Part shown: positions 9,012-16,950 of the stretch, piece by piece
Position numbering within the stretch: position 1 is the stretch's first letter
Layout: every line of letters starts with the position of its first letter
DNA from: Capsulimonadaceae bacterium
GTDB lineage: Bacteria; Armatimonadota; Armatimonadia; Armatimonadales; Capsulimonadaceae
Direction: 5' to 3'
NCBI GenBank assembly: GCA_031292625.1
Contig: JARLGU010000057.1
Span: 53,320-117,319, forward strand
Length of the DNA: 64,000 bases
Made by a program: the position numbers and the translations under genes
Notes under the pieces: generated by a model
Seen by the model: only the letters and a program-made list of their open reading frames with translations
The model's database searches: none
Told to the model about the DNA's origin: nothing

Positions 9012-9989
9012 ATGTACTTAGAAGGCATGGAAACGAAAATACACACGCCGATCACGTCAATCGAAGCCGTCGCGTTCTACCAGGACGAGGGAAACTGCCA
9101 GCATACCATGATGGCTACCGCTTTCCTAATGGCGTGCGCTGCTCGCGTTGTGGTGACATGAATGTTACGCGACTTAGCCGCGGAACAGACTGGAAGTGCA
9201 ACGGCTGCAAGAAGCAGTTCACCGTGAAGGTTTGAACCATCTTCGAGGATAGCCCCTTGTTATTCTCACTTTAGTTGCCTGCCGTCTAGATGCTTGCCGG
9301 TCCAAAGAACTGTGTAAGTTTCTGCGAGTTAGGCCGTGCGCTATACCTGCAACAAAAAACAGCGTGGTTTATGCTGCGTCGCATCCGACATGCCGTGAAC
9401 GCCTGATCATTCAACAAGCCGCTATCTGGCGGAGTTGAAGCGGATCAAACCTATATTGGCGGACTGGAACAGAACAAGCGCAAGAATAAGAAGCTGAATG
9501 CCGGTCGAGGCACGGCTGGCAAGGCTGTCGCAGCCGGGATCGTGGAGTGCTGTAGCGAAATTCGCGCAAAGGTTGCTCCTTCAGCCGAGAAAAGGACGCT
9601 TCAGAAGAACGTCAGCCAGCATGTTGCAGCGGGATCGGCACTCATGACCGACGCACACAAAGGATACGCGGGACTAGAGAGTGACAGTGTTGACGCGGTT
9701 GTTGACCATGCAGTCGAGTAAGTGAATGGAAATGTCCACACCAACAACACGGACGATCAAAGGGACTTATGTTGCAATTGACGTTCCACACCTTGACGCC
9801 CATCTCGACGAACAAAGCTTCCAATGGAGTAACCGCAAAGGCACAGATCAGGAACGCTTCCACACCATTCTCTCAATGGTTGCGGTCAAGCGCCTCACCT
9901 ACGAGGAGCTTATAGGCTGGTGGGAAACCTACTATCCTCAACCGAATATCACGACGGTTGCGAAACGGCGGGGCAGGAAGGGCGCTTAG
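9012..9989 (+). pseudogene. Decayed IS1595-family transposase
   Basis: Pieces of an IS1595/ISXO2-type DDE transposase follow each other in different frames. The N-terminus (SIEAVAFYQDEGNCQ) is followed after a frameshift by the zinc ribbon FPNGVRCSRCGDMNVTR and WKCNGCKKQFTVKV. A stop at about 9233 and further shifts come before the catalytic part VEADQTYIGGLEQNK, LNAGRGTAGKAVAAG and MTDAHKGY. A stop follows AVE, and the C-terminus resumes at 9726 with RTIKGTYVAIDV and KRLTYEELIGWWETYY. At least three disabling changes make it inactive. Terminal inverted repeats were not identified. Confidence 0.85.
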
Positions 9990-10242
9990 GCGGTCTTCCG
10001 CGCTTCACCGGTACCGCTTCCGGCGTGTCCGCCAAATCCTCTAGCTTGACGCCAAAGAATCGCCCAATGAAGTCTACGCGGTCATCTGGCGTCACGTCAG
10101 GGCGTTGGTCAGATTGCAGCCCCGCTAGGGCCTCATCGCGTTTCCTTGCAGCTTGTGCAGCCTCCTTTGGTCTTCGGATCTTCTTCGCTGGTATGGGTGT
10201 ATTATGCGCGATCAATTTGGACAGGCGTCGATCCGTGTACAC
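9949..10242 (-). CDS. Small basic hypothetical protein
   Basis: An open frame of 97 codons starting with GTG right after an in-frame stop. The product is Lys/Arg-rich at the N-terminus (PAKKIRRPKEAAQAARKRDE), has a central FIGRFFGVKLEDLAD segment and an AT-hook-like KRGRPPKR near the end. Its last 14 codons overlap the end of the transposase remnant in antisense. No family is recognised. It could be a passenger gene, a fragment, or a non-coding frame; the ribosome site is not clear. Confidence 0.35.
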   Translation of the reverse strand: MYTDRRLSKLIAHNTPIPAKKIRRPKEAAQAARKRDEALAGLQSDQRPDVTPDDRVDFIGRFFGVKLEDLADTPEAVPVKRGRPPKRPSCPAVSQPS

Positions 10243-10317
10243 TTACCGGAACTCACCGTCCTATATTGGAGGTGGACGCGATGCTGCACATGCGAAAAGG
10301 CGTATGCGGAGGCTCAT

Positions 10318-10339
10318 AAACGATACAATAGTATCGTTT
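10318..10339. promoter_or_regulatory. Operator-like inverted repeat
   Basis: Perfect 9-bp arms AAACGATAC and GTATCGTTT are separated by AATA. The half-site AAACGATAC recurs at 10463-10471, where it forms a second inverted repeat (TGTATC ... GATACA, 10456-10472). These look like binding sites for a dimeric regulator; the XRE protein at 11459 is the only local candidate. Confidence 0.45.
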
Positions 10340-10495
10340 GCATCATGTTGTACGAATTCACAAGGTAACTGTGACACACTTTGTACTGGTAGCACTAGCG
10401 GCGGATCAAGGGCAAGGATCGCTACAGATGTGCTTATACGAGTTTCTTGTGTCCTTGTATCAAAACGATACAGGCAAATCTTTTCCCATATACCA

Positions 10496-10525
10496 TTGAC
10501 AGCTACCGAACAGCCGTGCTATCAT
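10496..10525 (+). promoter_or_regulatory. Sigma-70-type promoter for the tRNA-Ala
   Basis: TTGACA (10496-10501) and TATCAT (10520-10525) are separated by 18 bp. Predicted transcription would start about 70 bases before the tRNA. Between them lies a hairpin of 14-base arms (10548-10561 with 10569-10582). Confidence 0.6.
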
Positions 10526-10598
10526 GAAGCATGAGCTGAAATAAGAAACCGGCCGTCGATGCTACGAACATCGGCGACCGGTCAAGACGAGACAATTT

Positions 10599-10669
10599 GG
10601 GGCGGTAGGTTAATGGTAAACCAATTCCTTGCGAGGGTTTTAATCCGGGTTCGAAACCCGGCCGCTCCA
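10599..10669 (+). tRNA. tRNA-Ala (anticodon UGC, best reading), atypical
   Basis: A 71-nt cloverleaf: acceptor GGGGCGG with CCGCTCC, D arm GGTT-AATGGTA-AACC, anticodon stem AATTC with GGGTT around loop CTTGCGA, and a T arm CCGGG-TTCGAAA-CCCGG. The G3-U70 pair, the alanine identity element, agrees with the UGC anticodon. Oddities are a missing base 26, two G-U pairs in the anticodon stem, and no encoded CCA. It lies in the accessory island and is followed by a T-run (10681-10686). A different folding would shift the anticodon, so identity is less certain than the tRNA call. Confidence 0.7.
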
Positions 10670-10731
10670 CACGTCTACGCTTTTTTATTATAGGCAAATC
10701 AGGATCGGTTGTCAAGCCCTGGGAGGCAAAA

Positions 10732-11184
10732 ATGATACGATTATCGATTACGGAGCCATTTGAGGGCGAATTTCGTTTCGATACAGCACATGAGGTCGTT
10801 GACCTTTTTGAGGCATTTAGTGCGCAAGGTATGCGGATCGGTCGGTCGGTGCAGCCCAAAGGCGATGTCGTGCGCCCCGCAGCGGACTCGCCGGAAGAAA
10901 TAGCTCGACGAAACGCAATCCGAGCTCGGTTCAGTCCTGAACCCGGCACCTCCTATGTCGCGCGTGCCGAAAGGGCACTGAGGAATCTCGGACGCAGTGC
11001 GTCAGTGAAGGTGATACTAAGTCAAATTAAGCTCGATGACCCAACCTTCGTCCCTACTGGAAAGACGCCGGAAACGACGTTAAGACAGGTTCTTTCTAGA
11101 AGTAAGACCGGAGTGTTCGCAAAGGACGGCGACGGGCTTTGGATACTGCAAGAATTTCTTGCTAATAAACCCGAAGAGCATTAA
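10732..11184 (+). CDS. Hypothetical protein with C-terminal winged-helix (HARE-HTH-like) domain
   Basis: A 150-residue protein with a clear ribosome site (GGGAGG, 5 bases before the ATG). The N-terminal 50 residues are unrecognised. Residues of about 75-143 (VARAERALRNLGRSASVKVI, then GKTPETTLRQVLSRSKTGVF and DGDGLWIL) have the helix-helix-wing pattern of the HARE-HTH fold. That fold is often fused to restriction or transcription proteins. No catalytic domain is present. It lies 60 bp after the tRNA and carries a hairpin (11192-11220) right after its stop. Composition is less GC-rich than the core genes, which suggests acquisition. Confidence 0.65.
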   Translation: MIRLSITEPFEGEFRFDTAHEVVDLFEAFSAQGMRIGRSVQPKGDVVRPAADSPEEIARRNAIRARFSPEPGTSYVARAERALRNLGRSASVKVILSQIKLDDPTFVPTGKTPETTLRQVLSRSKTGVFAKDGDGLWILQEFLANKPEEH

Positions 11185-11191
11185 ACAGAAA

Positions 11192-11422
11192 ACCGCGCCG
11201 ACGATGAAGCCGAGCGCGGTATCTGATCCATCTTGGCCGTAACACGCCGAGCGGCGGCACGGAGCCGATAGGTAGGGTTCACCCTCATTTTACCACATGG
11301 TGGGAATCTGAGGTCTCCTTCTGCTCCTTGTCGCTGAAAAAGCGGCAAGGAGGGCAGCGGTGTTAAACCTGGCACAACATGATTGAGGGGCCGTTAAGCA
11401 ACCGGAACCGGCCCATCCGGTT
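11192..11422 (+). promoter_or_regulatory. Hairpin-rich leader between the winged-helix gene and the XRE gene
   Basis: Three hairpins lie in 230 bases: 11192-11198 with 11214-11220 (7 bp, perfect), 11324-11335 with 11341-11352 (12 bp, one wobble, loop GAAAA) and 11400-11406 with 11416-11422 (7 bp, perfect). GGGCC at 11388-11392 can pair with GGCCC at 11410-11414, which lies in the loop of the last hairpin. The two foldings therefore compete or form a pseudoknot. None ends in a T-run. This could be the control region of the downstream XRE gene. Confidence 0.4.
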
Positions 11423-11458
11423 CATGCAGTTTCCTTCGATAGATGAAAGGCAACAGAT

Positions 11459-11656
11459 ATGAGCCGACGAATGCACCGGGAAATTGACCCGGAACTCGCA
11501 TCTTGGATTCGCTATCAGCGAGAACAGCATGGTCTATGGGTTCATCAACTAGCAGCCGCTATTGATGTTAACCCCGGCCGAATATCCGAATACGAGAACT
11601 GTAAGCGACCAGTGAAACCGGAACATCTGGAAGCGATCGCGCAGGTTCTCAACTAA
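11459..11656 (+). CDS. Small XRE-family DNA-binding protein
   Basis: A 65-residue protein that is almost entirely one Cro/C1-type helix-turn-helix. Helices 2 and 3 are LWVHQLAAAIDVNPGRISEY, followed by an EHLEAIAQVLN helix. AAAGG lies about 8 bases before the ATG. Such single-domain regulators typically control mobile elements or toxin-antitoxin pairs; no partner toxin is seen next to it. The operator-like CGATAC repeats about 1 kb upstream are possible targets. A perfect 9-bp inverted repeat follows the gene. Confidence 0.82.
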   Translation: MSRRMHREIDPELASWIRYQREQHGLWVHQLAAAIDVNPGRISEYENCKRPVKPEHLEAIAQVLN

Positions 11657-11664
11657 GCCGATCC

Positions 11665-11697
11665 AAGTCCCGCAAAGCCTCTATCTTCGCGGGACTT
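11665..11697 (+). terminator. Inverted repeat after the XRE gene
   Basis: AAGTCCCGC (11665-11673) and GCGGGACTT (11689-11697) form a perfect 9-bp stem eight bases after the stop codon. The following GATTATT is only weakly T-rich, so termination strength is uncertain. Confidence 0.55.
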
Positions 11698-12046
11698 GAT
11701 TATTGGTGTGCCCGGCTGTTAGCTCACCATACCGTAAGTTGCGTCAAACGGACAATGACCCAAAATTGGTAAGGACTTAGGAACGCTTCTGTGGCCGCTG
11801 TGCCATTTTTAAAGCGCTTCGCGTGCGGCTTGCCAACAGGCTGAGTGTTAAGCGGCTAAACGGCGCTCGGCCCCATTCGTTCACGGCCAAGACGAAGGCA
11901 CGTCCGTCATACATCAATTCCTGTATTCGTCCGCGCCTGTCGACATCACGCCTTGCCTATTTCAAAACTCACGCAGGGACACGTCCGTATTGAGGAGAAC
12001 AGGAGGAGAACGAGAGGCGTGCGCATCTCGGCCAGGAGGATTTACC
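11698..12046. other. Intergenic region with right island repeat
   Basis: No gene is seen in these 349 bases. They hold the right copy of the 16-bp direct repeat (11814-11829). The stretch 11738-11780 looks loosely like 8974-9018 near the transposase start (shared TGCGTCAA, CCAAAATT/CCAAATT and ACTTAG blocks). The last 50 bases carry several GGAGG-like purine blocks leading to the start at 12047. Confidence 0.4.
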
Positions 12047-13138
12047 ATGACGGATACGAGTGCGGAAGACCTTGACTTGGCTCTTCTGCCGGTAACGCCT
12101 AATCTATCGCCAAGCTCCTATTACGCAACGACGGCGCGACCGTTCCAGGGCATACCTGGCATCGAGCGCGCGAGCGGCGGGCGGTTGTGGGCCACGTGGT
12201 ACGCCGGCGGAGACAACGAAGGACCGCTCAACTATGTTCTCCTCGTCACGAGCGGCGACGATGGAGCGACGTGGCCGGACCCCGTCCTGGTCGTCGATCC
12301 TCCCGCGAACATCCGCGCATTCGACCCCGTTGTCTGGCACGATCCGCAAGGCCGTCTCTGGCTCTTTTGGGCTCAAGGCGTGAGCCATTGGGACGGACGC
12401 GGAGGCGTCTGGGCAATCCACACAAACGATTCGAACTCGGCCAGCCCCGCGTGGAGCGCGCCGGAACGAATTGCCGACGGCGTCATGATGAACAAGCCGA
12501 CGGTTCTCTCCAACGGCGAGTGGCTTCTGCCTGTCGCAATCTGGGGGCATCAGCCAATCGTGCATCCCGCGGTTGATCCAGCGAACCGGACGCCGCATGT
12601 GGTAGCGAGCGGCGACCAGGGTCGAACGTGGCAGTTGCGCGGCGGGCCGTCGATGGAGAATCGCTCGTACGATGAGCATATGGTCGTCGAGCGCAAGGAT
12701 GGTTCGCTCTGGATGCTCACGCGGCTTCACGACGGCATCGGGGAAAGCGTCTCAACCGACGGGGGCCTGACCTGGACCGCCGGGCGCAAATCGAATATCA
12801 CGCATATCGATTCGCGCTTCTTCATCCGCTCGACGCGATCGGGGCAGATCTTGCTCGTCAAGCACCACAACAATACGGGCCGCTCACATCTGACCGCGTT
12901 TCTCTCCAGCGACGACGGCGCAACGTGGCAAGGCGGTTTGGTCATCGACGAGCGAGCGGATGTGTCATATCCCGACGGCGTGGAGTACGACGGCAATAAG
13001 TTCCTTGTCATCTACGACCGTGAACGGTATGCGGCGCGCGATATATTACTCGCCCGTTTCACGGCGGACGATGTGCTGGCGGGCAAAATCGTCGCGCCAG
13101 CGTCCACGCTCAAGCAGCTCGTGAACCGAGCCAGTTAA
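12047..13138 (+). CDS. Sialidase-fold (Asp-box) glycan-active protein
   Basis: A 363-residue six-bladed propeller of the BNR/sialidase superfamily. The ATG at 12047 has an ideal AGGAGG 7 bases upstream. Asp boxes appear as SGDDGATW, SGDQGRTW, STDGGLTW and SSDDGATW. The position of the classical RIP arginine motif reads QGIPGIERA, so the first arginine of the sialic-acid triad is absent. Other catalytic-type residues (SYDEHMV, YPDGVEYDGNKFLVIYDRER) remain. No signal peptide is seen. It starts an operon with KDPG aldolase (18 bp) and KDG kinase, which suggests a uronate or 2-keto-3-deoxy sugar substrate rather than ordinary sialic acid. That substrate is an inference from context. Confidence 0.82.
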   Translation: MTDTSAEDLDLALLPVTPNLSPSSYYATTARPFQGIPGIERASGGRLWATWYAGGDNEGPLNYVLLVTSGDDGATWPDPVLVVDPPANIRAFDPVVWHDPQGRLWLFWAQGVSHWDGRGGVWAIHTNDSNSASPAWSAPERIADGVMMNKPTVLSNGEWLLPVAIWGHQPIVHPAVDPANRTPHVVASGDQGRTWQLRGGPSMENRSYDEHMVVERKDGSLWMLTRLHDGIGESVSTDGGLTWTAGRKSNITHIDSRFFIRSTRSGQILLVKHHNNTGRSHLTAFLSSDDGATWQGGLVIDERADVSYPDGVEYDGNKFLVIYDRERYAARDILLARFTADDVLAGKIVAPASTLKQLVNRAS

Positions 13139-13156
13139 CCAGGGACAACGCTCCAT

Positions 13157-13807
13157 ATGACAACATTCAAGGATCTTCTCAAAGCACGCCGGATCATCGC
13201 AATCGCGCGCGGCATATCCAAGGATAGCGCGGACGGCGTGGCCGACGCCATGGAGCGCGGCGGGGTTTCCATCCTCGAAGTGACGCTCAACACTCCCGGC
13301 GCCATCGATATTATCGCAAACTGGAGACGCCTATACGACGGCCGGCTGCAGGTTGGCGCAGGGACAGTTCTCACGATCGACGACGCACGCCGCGCAATCG
13401 ATGCCGGAGCGCAGTTTCTGGTCACCCCGCACACCGACGAAGCGCTGATCGCGTTTGCGTCGCCAACGGTTCCGGTTGTCGCCGGCGCGTTCACTCCGAG
13501 CGAGATTCTGCGGGCTTGGACTGCGGGAGCGGCGGTTGTTAAGATCTTTCCGGTGTCGACTCTCGGCCCTGCGTACATTCGAGACTTGCGCGGTCCGCTC
13601 GGCCATATTCCGATGGCGGCGGTCGGCGGCGTGACGGATCGGAACGCCGCAGAGTTTCTGCGCGCGGGCGCGATCGCCGTCGGCATCGGCGGGCAGCTCA
13701 TCAGCAACTCGCTCGCCCGAGCCGGGGACTTCGACACCCTCACGAACAATGCGCGCCGGTTTGTTAAAGCCATCGAAGCCGCAGTGCATGAGGAGACGGA
13801 GCAGTGA
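13157..13807 (+). CDS. eda: 2-dehydro-3-deoxyphosphogluconate (KDPG) aldolase
   Basis: A class I aldolase of 216 residues that splits KDPG into pyruvate and glyceraldehyde-3-phosphate, the last step of uronate and Entner-Doudoroff breakdown. The Schiff-base lysine is in VVKIFPVS (about 135). The catalytic Glu is in LEVTLNTPGA (about 40-45), and the phosphate-binding end reads AVGGVTDRNA. The length is normal. The stop codon overlaps the GTG start of the kinase gene, so the two are translationally coupled and the kinase product is this enzyme's substrate. Confidence 0.95.
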   Translation: MTTFKDLLKARRIIAIARGISKDSADGVADAMERGGVSILEVTLNTPGAIDIIANWRRLYDGRLQVGAGTVLTIDDARRAIDAGAQFLVTPHTDEALIAFASPTVPVVAGAFTPSEILRAWTAGAAVVKIFPVSTLGPAYIRDLRGPLGHIPMAAVGGVTDRNAAEFLRAGAIAVGIGGQLISNSLARAGDFDTLTNNARRFVKAIEAAVHEETEQ

Positions 13808-14781
13808 ACGCAATCACCGCCGCGAAGCCCGAAATTGTCACGTTTGGCGAAACCCTTGCAGTCGTTCTTTCAGCGTCCGGCGAGCCGCTTGAGCACGCGG
13901 AGTCGCTCAGGCTCACGATCGCCGGCGCGGAATCCAATGTCGCGATCGGTCTGGCGCGACTCGAAACGCGCGTCCGGTGGATTTCACGGCTGGGCGATGA
14001 CCCGTTCGGCGCGAAGATCCAGAAAACGCTGCGAGGCGAAGGAGTTGAGACGGTCGTCGACTGGGACGAAGCAGCGCCTACGGCGGTCATGTTCCGCCAG
14101 CGCATCGCGGGGGGCGACGCGAGCGTCTACTACTACCGCAAAGGCAGCGCAATGAGCCGGATGAGCGCGGCCGATGTATCGCGGAATTGGTTCGACGGCG
14201 CGGCCTGCTTCTATTTCTCCGGGATCACGCCCGCGCTGAGCGAGAGCGCAAGAGAGGCTACGTTTGAAGCCGTGCGCCTTGCAAAGGAATTGGGCCTGTG
14301 GGTCTGCTTCGATCCAAATCTGCGGCTCAAACTCTGGCATGGCGCGCACGCCCGGCAAACGCTTAGCGCCCTTGCGGAGTTGAGCGATGTGTTCCTGCCC
14401 GGCATCGATGAAGCCCGTTTCCTTCTGAACGCGCCGCAGGATACAGCGCCCGAAGATCTTATCCAAGGCGTTGCCGATCTTGGACCCAAGCTGGTCGTTA
14501 TGAAGCTTGGGCCCCATGGCTCGCTCGCGCTGCGCGATGGACAGCTGATCAAAACTCCGCCGCATCCCGTTGCAACGGTCGTCGATGCAATCGGCGCGGG
14601 CGACGCATTCACCGCCGGGCTGCTATCCGTCCTCGTCCGCGAACCCGAGAACGTGGAAGAAGCGCTTCAGCTTGCGAACCTGTTGGGCGCGATGGCGACA
14701 CAGGGACATGGCGACTGGCAAAGCCTGCCTACTCTGCGACAGGTGGACTTGACAAAATCCGGCGCGACCATCGCTCGATAG
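13804..14781 (+). CDS. kdgK: 2-keto-3-deoxygluconate kinase, PfkB family
   Basis: A ribokinase-fold sugar kinase of 325 residues, converting KDG to KDPG. The GTG start overlaps the aldolase stop (GTGA). PfkB signatures are present: the N-terminal substrate loop TIAGAESNVAIGLARL and the C-terminal catalytic anion hole DAIGAGDAFTAGLL with the base Asp. Specificity for KDG is inferred from pairing with the aldolase and from FYFSGITPALS and CFDPNLRLKLW, which resemble KDG kinases. Fructokinase or another sugar kinase is the alternative. One copy of the dispersed intergenic repeat starts 24 bp after the stop. Confidence 0.9.
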   Translation: MNAITAAKPEIVTFGETLAVVLSASGEPLEHAESLRLTIAGAESNVAIGLARLETRVRWISRLGDDPFGAKIQKTLRGEGVETVVDWDEAAPTAVMFRQRIAGGDASVYYYRKGSAMSRMSAADVSRNWFDGAACFYFSGITPALSESAREATFEAVRLAKELGLWVCFDPNLRLKLWHGAHARQTLSALAELSDVFLPGIDEARFLLNAPQDTAPEDLIQGVADLGPKLVVMKLGPHGSLALRDGQLIKTPPHPVATVVDAIGAGDAFTAGLLSVLVREPENVEEALQLANLLGAMATQGHGDWQSLPTLRQVDLTKSGATIAR

Positions 14782-14804
14782 GAGCGCGAGCGGATCTATG
14801 ATAG

Positions 14805-15024
14805 GTGCGTAAAAGATCAAAAGGCTTTGTAAGACGGCTTCCCGGCCGCCGTGGCCGTTTTTGAAAAAGGGCCGTCACAGCGCTTTTACCGCTTCACAAT
14901 GTGCGCCGACGGCAAAAGGCCGTACGCGTGTTGACGAGGCATCGTAAATCACCGCCGTGAACGAGGCGCCGGCAAAAAAATGCCCCGGCGGCACGAGCCG
15001 TCCTGAACCTTTCTCGCAGTACGC
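14805..15024 (+). repeat. Dispersed intergenic repeat, copy A
   Basis: About 220 bp shared with 28103-28612 and 56963-57196. The left part has a terminator hairpin, CGGCC-gccgt-GGCCG, followed by TTTTTG (14843-14862). The middle carries the best conserved block CGTGTTGACGAGGCATCGTA. The right part has a hairpin GGCGGC-acga-GCCGTC (14987-15002), which on the minus strand is followed within six bases by seven T. All three copies lie between co-directed plus-strand genes in the same orientation. A structured insulator or a non-autonomous mobile element is possible. Confidence 0.85.
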
Positions 15025-15148
15025 TGAATGATTACTCACCAGCTTAGTGTGCAAAGAGCCGGCAATTGCACGTAAGCGCCGGCTGGCTTGCCTGACCGCG
15101 GGCGCTGCCAAGGCGCTGTCCCCTTCTTCGGGTCCGCGTTCGGCGTTC

Positions 15149-15176
15149 CTTTCCGAAATGCTATAATGTCGGAAAG
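15149..15176 (+). promoter_or_regulatory. Extended -10 promoter within an inverted repeat, upstream of the HerA-like gene
   Basis: TGCTATAAT (15159-15167) is an extended -10. It is enclosed by CTTTCCG (15149-15155) and CGGAAAG (15170-15176), a possible operator. No good -35 is visible. Confidence 0.45.
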
Positions 15177-15246
15177 CCGGGCGAACGTGGAATACACGAG
15201 CGACGCGGGCTGCCGCAAGAAACGCTTCAGACCAGGCCAAACATCC

Positions 15247-16950
15247 ATGAACAACCTCAATGGCATCAGCCAGATCCCGCCGCTATCGATCGACGACGAC
15301 GCTCAGGCCGCCGCGAAGCCAACGATCGGAGCGGTTGTGCGCGGCTCGCTGCAGACCGGCCTTCAGATGAAGCTCGGCGACAACATCAGCGTCGAAGCAA
15401 TCCGCGCCGGGAATTTCGTCGTAATCGAGGGCGAAAACTACGAATTCTTCTGCATGATCACCGATGTCACCCTCGATGCCGCGTCGCCGGCGCCGCTCGC
15501 CAAGCCGCCTACGGGCGACGACCGCTCGGCGATCACGCTGCGCAAGATTCTCGTCGGCCAGACAGTCTACGGAACGCTTGCGCTCCGGCCGCTGCTCATG
15601 CGCCGCAAAACGCCTGACGCCGAGTTTGAGCCGGTCAAGACGATCCCCGTCCACTTTTCCCCGGCGCGCGTCGCCAGCGCGGACGACGTGGCGTCCATTT
15701 TCGGCAGCGAAGCCGCGGGCGACGGACACTTCAATATCGGCACGCCGCTCGACATGACCGACATCGAAGTGTGCCTAGACCTCAAGAAGTTCGCGGAACG
15801 CTCGAACGGCATTTTCGGCAAATCCGGCACCGGCAAGACCTTTCTGACGCGCATCTGCCTGTGCGGCCTGATCAAGCACAAAGCCGCCGTCAACCTCATT
15901 TTCGACATGCACAACGAATATGGCTGGGAAGGCAGCGTCGAGGATCCGACGCGCAGCGCCGTCAGGGGGCTAACGCAGTATTTTGGCAACGATGTCCTCG
16001 TGTTCTCGCTGGATCGAGCGTCGTCGGAACGTCGCGGACGCCGTCCGCAAAACGAAGTACTGATTTCCTACGAGCAGATTACCGTCGAAGACATCGTCCT
16101 GCTTGCCGACGAGTTGAACTTGAACGCGACCGCGGCGGAGACGATCTATCTTCTCGGAAACAAGTTCGGCGCAAAATGGCTATCGGCGCTCATCGATTTG
16201 CCTCCCGAAGACCTCAAGCCGCTAGCGGAGGAAATCGGCGCGCACGCGGGCGCTTTAGGCGCGCTTAAGCGCAAGCTCTCGCGGATGGTCGATTCATGCA
16301 AGGGCTTTCTTCGCGAATCGCTGCCAAAGGCGGACGACGCCGTCACTGAGATCCTCGGGTTCCTCAAGCGCCGCAAACATGTGGTGCTCGAGTTCGGACA
16401 ATATCGCGATCCGCTCCAATACATGCTGGTCGCCAACATCCTGACGCGCCGCATTCACGAGGTGTATACGAGGGAGATGGAGGAAGCGGGCAACGACAGA
16501 GGCAAACAGCCCCCGCCGCTCGTGATTACCATCGAGGAAGCGCACAAGTTTCTCAGCCCCGCTCTCGCCAAGCAGACGATTTTCGGCACGATCGCCCGGG
16601 AGATGCGCAAATACAATGTCACTCTTCTGATCGTCGACCAAAGGCCGTCGGGCATTGACGCCGAGGTGCTGTCGCAGATCGGCACCCGCATCACCTGCCT
16701 GCTCAATGACGAGCGGGACATCGACGCGGTGCTAACCGGCGTTGCCGGAGCGCGCGACTTGCGCGGCGTTATTGCGTCGCTGGACAGCAAGCAGCAAGCT
16801 CTCTTGCTGGGACACGCGACACCGATGCCGGTCGTCATCAAGACGCGTGAGTACGATAGCGATGAGTTTCGCAAGAGCATGGGCAGCCTATCCGCTTCCA
16901 TCGGCGAATCCCCCAAGAAGCCTGAGGAATTCGATGACTGGTCGTCCTAG
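15247..16950 (+). CDS. HerA-like DNA-translocating ATPase (DUF87/HAS-barrel)
   Basis: A 567-residue FtsK/HerA superfamily ATPase. The start is set at the ATG at 15247, the first after the predicted promoter that fits the domain; its ribosome site is poor and an upstream in-frame ATG (15166) overlaps the -10 box. Residues 20-160 form the HAS barrel typical of HerA. Walker A is GIFGKSGTGKTFL (about 185), Walker B is LVITIEEAHKF (about 420), and an arginine-finger type segment reads ISQIGTRITC-like (VLSQIGTRITCLLNDERD). HerA proteins work with NurA nuclease in end resection; no NurA is in the window, so the role here is open. The stop overlaps the next gene. Confidence 0.88.
   Translation: MNNLNGISQIPPLSIDDDAQAAAKPTIGAVVRGSLQTGLQMKLGDNISVEAIRAGNFVVIEGENYEFFCMITDVTLDAASPAPLAKPPTGDDRSAITLRKILVGQTVYGTLALRPLLMRRKTPDAEFEPVKTIPVHFSPARVASADDVASIFGSEAAGDGHFNIGTPLDMTDIEVCLDLKKFAERSNGIFGKSGTGKTFLTRICLCGLIKHKAAVNLIFDMHNEYGWEGSVEDPTRSAVRGLTQYFGNDVLVFSLDRASSERRGRRPQNEVLISYEQITVEDIVLLADELNLNATAAETIYLLGNKFGAKWLSALIDLPPEDLKPLAEEIGAHAGALGALKRKLSRMVDSCKGFLRESLPKADDAVTEILGFLKRRKHVVLEFGQYRDPLQYMLVANILTRRIHEVYTREMEEAGNDRGKQPPPLVITIEEAHKFLSPALAKQTIFGTIAREMRKYNVTLLIVDQRPSGIDAEVLSQIGTRITCLLNDERDIDAVLTGVAGARDLRGVIASLDSKQQALLLGHATPMPVVIKTREYDSDEFRKSMGSLSASIGESPKKPEEFDDWSS

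Noticed and set aside
10503..10949. 148-codon minus-strand frame containing RPGFEPGLKPSQGIGLPL
   Set aside because: It is antisense to the tRNA-Ala and to the start of the winged-helix gene.
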